Shown: in pieces, positions 6,120-10,803 of the stretch
Layout: each line of letters starts with the position of its first letter
How positions within the stretch are numbered: the first letter of the stretch is position 1
DNA from: Sphingomonadales bacterium
GTDB taxonomy: Bacteria > Pseudomonadota > Alphaproteobacteria > Sphingomonadales > Sphingomonadaceae
Assembly: GCA_025360285.1 (NCBI GenBank)
Contig: JANYCM010000189.1
Span: 1 to 10,803 of the forward strand
DNA: 10,803 bases
Direction of reading: 5' to 3'
Translations under genes and position numbers: made by a program
The notes under the pieces: model-generated
What the model was told of the DNA's origin: nothing
What the model saw: only the letters and a program-made list of their open reading frames with translations
The model's database searches: none

Positions 6120-6785
6120 TCAATGCAGCCAGATTGGATCCTTGAGCTTGCCGACAAATTCGGCGTGCCGTGCCAATTCGTCGGCACTCGCCGCATGGGC
6201 GCGCGGCGGCACGGCAATCCGCGCCGCCGGGGCCACCACATCGATCGTCGCTTCGGCCAGGTCGAAGCCGATCTGCCGGCCGCCGGTCAGTTCCACATAG
6301 ACCCGCGCCAGCAGTTCGGCATCGACCAGCGCGCCATGCTTCACCCGCCCCGACAGATCGATGCCATAACGATTGCACAGCGCATCGAGCGTGTGCTTGG
6401 CGCCGGGATTCATCTTGCGCGAGATTTCCAGCGTGTCGATCGCCCGCGAATGCGGGATCACCGGCCGCTTGATGCGCTTCAGCTCCCAATTCAGGAACTC
6501 CATGTCGAAGGCGGCATTATGCGCCACCAACGGTGAATCTTCGATAAAGGCGAGGAAATCATCGATGACCATTTCAAACACCGGCTGGCCGGTAAGGAAA
6601 TCGCTGGAAAGCCCGTGCACGCCTTGCGAATCCTTGGGCATCGGACGGCAGGGATCGACATAGGTGTGAAAGGTCCGCCCGGTCACCACCCGGTCGATCA
6701 TCTCGACGGCACCGATTTCGACGATGCGGTGGCCATCACCGGGAAAAATGCCGGTGGTTTCGGTATCGAAGACAATTTCACGCAT
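6120..6785 (-). CDS. dnaQ: DNA polymerase III epsilon subunit (proofreading)
   Basis: A 221-residue 3'-5' exonuclease, the proofreading subunit of the replicative polymerase. All five DEDDh residues are visible: Asp7 and Glu9 in FDTETTG, Asp94 in HNAAFDMEF, and His150 and Asp155 in KHGALVDAELLA. The domain ends near residue 168. It is followed by QIGFDL (171-176), at the place where E. coli epsilon carries its clamp-binding motif; this one may serve the same role, which is inference. The C-terminal tail (177-221) would contact the polymerase subunit. The length is close to other alphaproteobacterial DnaQ. It is divergent from the TetR gene with only 60 bases between starts. A weak TTTTCC/TACAGC pair there would place transcription start at or near the ATG, so a leaderless mRNA is possible. 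In relatives dnaQ is usually next to coaE; here three regulatory or accessory genes lie between. Confidence 0.95.
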   Translation of the reverse strand: MREIVFDTETTGIFPGDGHRIVEIGAVEMIDRVVTGRTFHTYVDPCRPMPKDSQGVHGLSSDFLTGQPVFEMVIDDFLAFIEDSPLVAHNAAFDMEFLNWELKRIKRPVIPHSRAIDTLEISRKMNPGAKHTLDALCNRYGIDLSGRVKHGALVDAELLARVYVELTGGRQIGFDLAEATIDVVAPAARIAVPPRAHAASADELARHAEFVGKLKDPIWLH

Positions 6786-6845
6786 GGCGGCGCTGTAGCC
6801 GCTGGCGGGCTTGAGGAAAAGGCCCGGTGGTGTGACTATGCGCCG

Positions 6846-7394
6846 GTGTCAAAAGCCCTCGATCGCCGCGCTGACCTGGTGGACCGGCTGGCCGATCATG
6901 TGCTGGCGCATGGCTTCACCTCGGCCAGCCTGCGGCCGCTGGCCAAGGCGGCGGGCATCAGCGACCGGATGCTGCTCTATTATTTCAAGGACAAGGCAGA
7001 GGTCATCGCCGCTATCCTGGAATGCATTGCCGCCCGCATGACGGCGGCGATGAGCGCGGCGACGGGCAGCAAACGCCTGCCTTTGAACGAACTGCGCCAG
7101 CGCCTCAGCGCCATCCTCTTTGCCGAGGCGCTGTGGCCCTATATGTGCGTCTGGCTGGAAATCATCGGCCTGACGGCGCGCGGCGACCCGCTGTTCCGCG
7201 GCATCGGGGAGGCCATCGGCCGCGGCTTCCTCGCCTGGGGTGCGGCGCAACTTGCCAGCGCCAGCCCCGCAGCCGCCGAGACCGAGGCCGCGCAACTGCT
7301 GGTCAGCCTGGAAGGCATGATGGTGCTGACCAGCATCGGACTGGGCGATGTGGCGCGGCGGTCGCTTGACGCTGAGGTTGACAGCGAGGCGTGA
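6846..7394 (+). CDS. TetR/AcrR family transcriptional regulator
   Basis: A 182-residue regulator. The N-terminal helix-turn-helix is clear at about residues 24-52: ASLRPLAKAAGISDRMLLYY followed by FKDKAEVI, the TetR family pattern including the YYF-K ending. The rest (about 60-182) is the helical ligand-binding and dimerisation domain, which is variable, so the ligand cannot be told. The start is the GTG at 6846: the open frame runs further upstream but lies antisense to dnaQ there and does not look like TetR. No good Shine-Dalgarno sequence is present, so the message may be leaderless. It is divergent from dnaQ and convergent with the SRPBCC gene, leaving 16 bases between stops. No target gene is obvious; autoregulation in the short gap before it is possible, but I see no palindrome there. 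Confidence 0.85.
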   Translation: MSKALDRRADLVDRLADHVLAHGFTSASLRPLAKAAGISDRMLLYYFKDKAEVIAAILECIAARMTAAMSAATGSKRLPLNELRQRLSAILFAEALWPYMCVWLEIIGLTARGDPLFRGIGEAIGRGFLAWGAAQLASASPAAAETEAAQLLVSLEGMMVLTSIGLGDVARRSLDAEVDSEA

Positions 7395-7410
7395 CGCCTT
7401 GCCCGATCCG

Positions 7411-7914
7411 CTAGCCCCCCATGCCGGCAAGCAAGTCACCAAGCTGATCCAGCTGCTCGGGCAAGCCGGCCGCCGAGCCCTGCAGGGCTTCCTCAAGCGC
7501 CTGGCTCGACGGATAGAGTTCGTGGAATGTCACCAATGTCCGGCCGCCCTGGTCCGCGAAGGTCACGGTGGTGATCGCGCCCTCCCCGCCCTCATCGTTG
7601 GTCCAGACAATGCGCGCGTCCGGGACCACCTCAAGATATTTGCCATAAAAGGCCATGGTGTCGGGACCGCCGGTGCTGAATTCCAGCCGATATTTGCCGC
7701 CGGTACGGACATCCATTTCGCACGCCACCAGCGACACGCCGGAAATCGATTTTGGCATCCACCAGTGCTGGAACAGCGTGGCCTCGCTCCACGCCCGGTA
7801 CACCAGGCGCGGCGGCGCATTGAAGACCCGCGTGATGACGAGTTCGCGATCGCCGATGCGCTCGGCCGACGTCAGGTTAGGCGCACCACTGGCGCTGCTA
7901 TTCTGGCTGTCCAT
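7411..7914 (-). CDS. SRPBCC (AHSA1-type) domain protein
   Basis: A 167-residue START/Bet v1-like protein of the AHSA1 subgroup. Features are VITRVFNAPPRLVYRAWSEA (the first strand and helix), FQHWWMPK, ACEMDVRTGGKYRLEF, and the end helix from about 135 on. Such proteins bind hydrophobic ligands in a cavity; in ArsR-linked members the ligand and role are mostly unknown. The start at 7914 has an excellent ribosome binding site. The gene begins inside the end of the ArsR gene (17-base overlap), so the two are translationally coupled, a pairing widespread in bacteria. The C-terminal segment is Leu- and Gly-rich and unremarkable. Confidence 0.87.
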   Translation of the reverse strand: MDSQNSSASGAPNLTSAERIGDRELVITRVFNAPPRLVYRAWSEATLFQHWWMPKSISGVSLVACEMDVRTGGKYRLEFSTGGPDTMAFYGKYLEVVPDARIVWTNDEGGEGAITTVTFADQGGRTLVTFHELYPSSQALEEALQGSAAGLPEQLDQLGDLLAGMGG

Positions 7915-8254
7915 CGCTTTCCTCCCGCTGCATGTCGCTTAGAATGTCATCCAGGGCAGCAAAGCGCGCCGCAAAAAGCTGGCGGTGCGCCTCGATCCAC
8001 GCCGCTTCCGCCGCAAGGCCGCGTTGCCCCAGCGTGCAGGTCCGCACCCGGCCGGCCTTCTGCGTGACGACCAGTCCCGCCCGTTCCAGAACCTGGACGT
8101 GCTTCTTCATGCCGGTCAGCGTCATCTGGAACCTGTCCGCCAGACTGGTGATCGACGCGTCCGCCCGGCCAAGCTGATCGATGATACCGCGGCGGGTCGC
8201 ATCGGCCAGCGCCGCGAACGAAAGATCAAGGGCAGGGCTTGCATACTGAACCAT
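7898..8254 (-). CDS. ArsR family transcriptional regulator
   Basis: A 118-residue winged helix-turn-helix repressor. FAALADATRRGIIDQLGRAD, TSLADRFQMTLTGMKKHVQVL and LERAGLVVTQKAGRVRTCTL are the expected DNA-binding domain segments. There is no paired-cysteine metal motif (CxCxxC type), so it is probably not a metal sensor but the kind that controls an adjacent SRPBCC gene. The ATG at 8254 lies inside a perfect 20-bp palindrome that very probably is its own operator. A promoter upstream would start transcription two to four bases before the ATG, so translation is probably from a nearly leaderless mRNA. It overlaps the SRPBCC gene downstream and follows coaE on the same strand by 60 bases. Confidence 0.9.
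   Translation of the reverse strand: MVQYASPALDLSFAALADATRRGIIDQLGRADASITSLADRFQMTLTGMKKHVQVLERAGLVVTQKAGRVRTCTLGQRGLAAEAAWIEAHRQLFAARFAALDDILSDMQREESDGQPE
7921..7926 (-). promoter_or_regulatory. Ribosome binding site of the SRPBCC gene
   Basis: GGGAGG on the minus strand lies six bases before the ATG at 7914 and inside the coding sequence of the ArsR gene. It is among the strongest Shine-Dalgarno sequences in the window and fixes the start despite the 17-base overlap. It contrasts with the ArsR gene, which appears to have almost no leader. Confidence 0.75.
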
Positions 8255-8264
8255 ATGGTTCAGT
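8245..8264. promoter_or_regulatory. Perfect 20-bp palindrome over the ArsR start codon, likely operator
   Basis: ACTGAACCATATGGTTCAGT reads the same on both strands, with its centre between 8254 and 8255. It covers the last base of the -10 element, the expected transcription start and the first codons of the ArsR gene, an ideal position for self-repression. That it is bound by this ArsR protein is inference from position and symmetry. Confidence 0.75.
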
Positions 8265-8292
8265 GTTTAGCCGGCGCGCACGGGAAGCGCAA
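8264..8292 (-). promoter_or_regulatory. Promoter of the ArsR-SRPBCC operon
   Basis: On the minus strand TTGCGC (8287-8292) and TAAACA (8264-8269) are 17 bases apart. The start of transcription would fall near 8257, just before the ATG at 8254. The operator palindrome begins at the downstream end of the -10, so a bound repressor would block the polymerase. Confidence 0.55.
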
Positions 8293-8314
8293 GTGTTCCG
8301 AAAACGGCGTGGGC

Positions 8315-8905
8315 TTAACGTCCCGACTGCCGCAAACTCTTCACCACCCTTTGCACTTCAAGCCAGGTCTCCCGCCGCCCCCGCCCCGTCTCGATCACCA
8401 CATCGGCCAGCGCGCGCTTTTCGGCATCGGGCATCTGCGCCTTCAGGATCGCGGCGAATTTTTCGCGGGTCATCCCCGGCCGCGCCAGCACCCGGGCGCG
8501 CTGGACGCGCAGCGGCGCCGAAACCACGATTGTCAGGTCGCAGCGCCGCCAGCCGCCCTTTTCAAACAGCAAAGGCACGTCGAGGATGATCGCCGGCTTG
8601 AGCCGATGCGCGCCCAGAAACGCCGATTGCGCTTCGCCAACCAGCGGGTGAAGGATCGCCTCCAGCGCGTGCAGCTTGGCCTTGTCGCCAAACACCGCCG
8701 CGCCCAGCCGGTCGCGGTGCAGTCCGCCGGCGTGGGTGGTGCCGGGGAACAACGCCTCGATGGCGGCGAGCGCCCGGCCGCCGGGGCCCTGCACGCGGCG
8801 CACCTCGGCATCGGCATCGAACACCGGCACGCCCAGCCGGCGGAACATGCCGGCGACGGTCGATTTGCCCATGCCGATCGATCCGGTCAGCCCGATGATG
8901 ATCAT
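8315..8905 (-). CDS. coaE: Dephospho-CoA kinase
   Basis: A 196-residue enzyme that phosphorylates the ribose 3'-hydroxyl of dephospho-CoA with ATP, the last step of CoA synthesis. The Walker A loop is GSIGMGKS (residues 8-15), preceded by MIIIGLT as in most CoaE. VFDADAEVRR (28-37) contains the family's DAD motif, and DVPLLFE (109-115) is the next hallmark, followed by the lid region RVQRARVLARPGMT and AQMPDAEKRALADVVI. The final strand reads IETG where many relatives have I-x-N-x-G; this is a mild deviation. The frame is open 23 codons further upstream, but the ATG at 8905 puts the P-loop at the usual distance from the start and overlaps the upstream stop as ATGA. It is the last gene of the maf, aroE, DUF5360 and coaE unit. 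Confidence 0.94.
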   Translation of the reverse strand: MIIIGLTGSIGMGKSTVAGMFRRLGVPVFDADAEVRRVQGPGGRALAAIEALFPGTTHAGGLHRDRLGAAVFGDKAKLHALEAILHPLVGEAQSAFLGAHRLKPAIILDVPLLFEKGGWRRCDLTIVVSAPLRVQRARVLARPGMTREKFAAILKAQMPDAEKRALADVVIETGRGRRETWLEVQRVVKSLRQSGR

Positions 8906-9303
8906 GGCAGGTCCTTGAGCAAGCCGGGCAGCCAGACCAAAGGCCCGAGCAACAGAATGAGGTTGGGCAGCCACCAGCCCCAGTCGAAATCACCGCTGAT
9001 CGCCCAGAATCCGATCGCCATGCCGCCGGCGCACATGGTCAGCACCAGCGAAACCAGCGCCAGCCCGCGCCACGACCGGCCGGCGCGGGCGCAACGCACG
9101 GCGGCGAGACCGGCAACCGAAAAGGCCACATCGAGCGGCATGAACGACCAGTTCCAGGCGACCAGCAGGGGATCATTATAGCCTTTGTACAGCGCTTCGG
9201 GCGGCAGATGCAGCATGCCCAGCCCAGCCAGCGCTGTCACCGTCCAGTACAGCAGCATCAGCGCATCGGTGATGCCCAACGCCCTGGCCAGCCCCGCCGG
9301 CAT
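8902..9303 (-). CDS. YvaD-like (DUF5360) membrane protein
   Basis: A 133-residue integral membrane protein with four likely helices (about 12-32, 50-70, 80-103 and 112-130). YNDPLLVAWNWSFMPLD and FWAISGDFDWGWWLPNL match the pattern I associate with DUF5360, the family of Bacillus YvaD, whose function is unknown. The Trp-rich loops are the most conserved-looking parts. The ATG at 9303 shares one base with the aroE stop (TGATG); a GTG at 9306 would overlap as GTGA. Its own stop overlaps the coaE start (ATGA). It is thus embedded between two biosynthetic genes with no intergenic space, unusual for this organism group as far as I know. No catalytic motif can be seen. Confidence 0.72.
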   Translation of the reverse strand: MPAGLARALGITDALMLLYWTVTALAGLGMLHLPPEALYKGYNDPLLVAWNWSFMPLDVAFSVAGLAAVRCARAGRSWRGLALVSLVLTMCAGGMAIGFWAISGDFDWGWWLPNLILLLGPLVWLPGLLKDLP

Positions 9304-10106
9304 CACGCCGTCAACAACGCGCGCAATTCGGCATCATGCGCCCGCGGCGCCGCGACCCCGAAGAAATGTTCGAACGCCGCCGCCGCCTGCGCCACCAGCA
9401 TCTGCAAGCCGTCGATGGTGCGTAGGCCCCGCGCCCGCGCCGCCGCCAGCAACGGCGTTTCCAGCGGCGCATAAACCATGTCGAACACGATCGTGTCATC
9501 GGCCCAATCGGCCAGATCGACCGGCACCGGCGGCTGCCCCGCCATGCCGAGCACAGAAGCATTGATGATGACCTGGCCGCGCACCCGCACCAGATCATCA
9601 AGCCCGGCGGCGCGCCCGCCCAATTCCGCAACCAGCGCCTGGGCGCGGCCGCGATCGCGGTTGCACACCGGCACCTGCCTCTCAGCCAGCGCCACCAGCA
9701 CCGCCCGCGCCGCGCCGCCGGCGCCCACGAGCACATAAGAGTCCGCTGCCGGAAATAGCGCCATCGGTGCCAGCACCCCGGCGACATCGCTGTTATACCC
9801 GCTCAATCGGCCATCCTCGCCCACCACCACGGTGTTGACCGCGCCGACCCGCGCCGCCAGCGGATCAATCACATCGAGATGCGCCATCACCGCCGTCTTG
9901 TGCGGCACCGCGACATTCACCCCGCGCAGCCCCAGCGCTGGTAGCGCGCGAATCGCCGCGCCCAGCCCCGCCGGATGCACCGGAAAGCGCCCATAATCGC
10001 CATCAAGGCCAAGCTTGTTCAGCCAGAAGCGGTGAATCAGGGGCGATTTCGAATGCGCCACCGGCCAGCCGATAACCCCGGCGCTGGGCGGCAAAGGCCG
10101 GGTCAT
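9303..10106 (-). CDS. aroE: Shikimate dehydrogenase
   Basis: A 267-residue enzyme that reduces 3-dehydroshikimate to shikimate with NADPH in aromatic amino acid synthesis. Substrate residues are in place: Ser19 and Ser21 (HSKSP), Lys70 in NVAVPHK (the catalytic lysine), Asn91 in GAVNTV and Asp107 in NSDVAG. The nucleotide loop is LVGAGGAARA (126-135), followed by CNRDRGRAQ, where the Asn-Arg pair favours NADP. INASVLGM and VFDMVYAPLETPLL are further hallmarks; many relatives have INATSxGM and NTDxxG, so there are two mild substitutions. The end helix DGLQMLVAQAAAAFE is typical. The ATG at 10106 overlaps the maf stop (ATGA), and the gene's stop overlaps the membrane gene, so translation is likely coupled. 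Confidence 0.95.
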   Translation of the reverse strand: MTRPLPPSAGVIGWPVAHSKSPLIHRFWLNKLGLDGDYGRFPVHPAGLGAAIRALPALGLRGVNVAVPHKTAVMAHLDVIDPLAARVGAVNTVVVGEDGRLSGYNSDVAGVLAPMALFPAADSYVLVGAGGAARAVLVALAERQVPVCNRDRGRAQALVAELGGRAAGLDDLVRVRGQVIINASVLGMAGQPPVPVDLADWADDTIVFDMVYAPLETPLLAAARARGLRTIDGLQMLVAQAAAAFEHFFGVAAPRAHDAELRALLTA

Positions 10107-10657
10107 GCCGGCATTTCCCCGCGCACCCGCAGATAATCGAGCACCGCCAGCAGCGGCAGCCCGCGGATGACGAACTGGTCCCCCTCCACCCGCGTGAACA
10201 ATTGCGCGCCGCGGCCTTCAATGCGGTAACAACCGACACAGCCCAGCACGGCCTCACCCTCGGCATCGAGATAGGCGCCGATAAAATCATCCGACAGCGC
10301 CCGCATCGTCAGCCGCGCCGCGCCGCCCGCCCGCCACACCGGCTGGCCATTTTCGGCGATCACCGCCGCCGACACCAGCCGGTGTGTCGTCCCCGCCAGC
10401 TGCCGCAGCTGCGCTTCAGCCCGCGCCCGGGTTTCGGGCTTGGCGAGCAGTTGGCCATCGGCCGCCACCACTACCGAATCGGCCCCCAGTACCAGCCGGC
10501 CCGGCGCCCCGCGCGACATCTTCAGCGCCTTCAGTTCGGCCAGCGCATCGGCGATTTTTTCGGGGCTGGCCGCTTCCGTCTGCAAGGCCGCCATCACCCC
10601 CTCCTCATCGACATGCGCCGGCAACGCGTCATGAACGACGCCCGCTGCCGTCAGCAT
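10103..10657 (-). CDS. maf: Maf-like nucleotide pyrophosphatase, N-terminus missing
   Basis: A 184-residue Maf protein; the family hydrolyses non-canonical or methylated NTPs. Visible motifs are LPAHVDEE (12-19), GADSVV (58-63), AKPETRARA (72-80), GTTHRLVSAA (89-98) and the C-terminal GCYRIEGRGAQLF with VIRGLPLLAVLDYLR. The normal start, a short strand followed by S-x-S-x-x-R-R, is missing: the gene begins directly at AML before the AAGV turn. The serine and arginine of that motif belong to the active site, so the product as written would probably be inactive. Upstream the minus strand reads ARRAALWLA, which is not homologous but the reverse of the inverted copy. The break coincides exactly with the inverted repeat junction. 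It may be a true pseudogene or an assembly error; the rest of the gene looks intact. Confidence 0.82.
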   Translation of the reverse strand: MLTAAGVVHDALPAHVDEEGVMAALQTEAASPEKIADALAELKALKMSRGAPGRLVLGADSVVVAADGQLLAKPETRARAEAQLRQLAGTTHRLVSAAVIAENGQPVWRAGGAARLTMRALSDDFIGAYLDAEGEAVLGCVGCYRIEGRGAQLFTRVEGDQFVIRGLPLLAVLDYLRVRGEMPA

Positions 10658-10803
10658 GGCCAGCCAGAGCGCGGCGCGGCGGGCGATGCTGGCGGCGGTG
10701 GGCGTGGCGCATGAGGCGCTGCCGGCGCATGTCGATGAGGAGGGGGTGACGGCGGCCTTGCAGGCGGAAGCGGCCAGCCCCGAAAAAATCGCCGATGCGC
10801 TGG
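10540..10803. repeat. Imperfect inverted repeat, two arms of 118 bases
   Basis: Arms 10540-10657 and 10686-10803 are reverse complements at 108 of 118 positions by hand alignment, separated by 28 bases. Eight of the ten mismatches lie in the 36 bases nearest the spacer; the outer 36 bases are identical. The identity may continue past the window edge. The junction carries a short GGC microhomology (10658-10660). Confidence 0.85.
10656..10803 (+). pseudogene. maf: Inverted partial copy of maf, start of gene, cut by window edge
   Basis: From 10656 the plus strand reads MASQSAARRAMLAAVGVAHE and continues as LPAHVDEEGV, then on to SPEKIADAL at the edge, an open frame for 49 codons. It contains the S-x-S-x-x-R-R segment that the minus-strand copy lacks, but not the short hydrophobic strand normally before it. 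Thirty-nine codons correspond to the minus copy. The ATG at 10656 appears created at the junction (CAGC-ATGGCC) and would be a usable start, but no ribosome binding site is present. I call it partial because its 3' part lies outside the window; whether the gene is complete there cannot be told. Confidence 0.7.

Noticed and set aside
7387..7399. AGGCG-TGA-CGCCT hairpin around the TetR stop codon as a terminator
   Set aside because: The stem is only five pairs, the loop is the stop codon itself and no T run follows on either strand.
7985..9181. 398-residue plus-strand open frame
   Set aside because: It lies opposite ArsR, coaE and the YvaD-like gene. Long antisense frames are expected in GC-rich DNA, and no domain is visible.
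1..10803. CRISPR array, tRNA, rRNA, transposase or integrase
   Set aside because: Looked for throughout on both strands; no regularly spaced repeats, cloverleaf-like segment or mobility gene was found.

Overview
The window looks like a chromosomal segment of a high-GC alphaproteobacterium, most likely a sphingomonad. The evidence is an MmcB-family protein, a DUF1491 protein, a SleB-type wall hydrolase, a Cys/His-bearing J-domain protein of alphaproteobacterial type, and the linked set maf, aroE, coaE and dnaQ. The call is from protein recognition only; no genus is claimed.

Layout. (1) 1-1640 is a less GC-rich accessory segment. It holds a minus-strand pair, a 167-residue protein of unknown function overlapped by ATGA with a DUF1828/DUF1829-type protein that runs off the left edge. 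Divergent to this pair is a small two-helix membrane protein on the plus strand. (2) 1762-2902, plus strand: a DUF937 protein and a J-domain protein 7 bases apart. (3) 2899-4421, minus strand: mmcB, a GFA-family zinc protein and a SleB-like hydrolase. (4) 4606-6039, minus strand: hpf, ptsN and a DUF1491 gene, tightly packed behind a recognisable sigma70-like promoter; this unit links ribosome hibernation to nitrogen-type PTS regulation. (5) 6120-6785, dnaQ, minus strand. (6) 6846-8254: a TetR regulator (plus) facing an ArsR plus SRPBCC operon (minus). The ArsR gene carries a perfect 20-bp palindrome over its own start codon. (7) 8315-10657, minus strand: maf, aroE, a DUF5360/YvaD-like membrane gene and coaE, every junction overlapping, so probably one translationally coupled operon.

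Right edge. The minus-strand maf lacks its conserved N-terminus. Immediately beyond it the same maf start region appears again on the plus strand, as an inverted copy 108 of 118 bases identical. This is either a real inverted duplication or a fold-back or strain-mixing assembly join; it matters for anyone using this end of the sequence.

No rRNA, tRNA, CRISPR array, transposase, integrase or origin is visible. No complete undescribed system can be demonstrated. The best candidates for something new are the two-gene DUF1828 module at the left edge and the start-codon operator of the ArsR/SRPBCC pair. Every stretch longer than 300 bases is covered by a gene.
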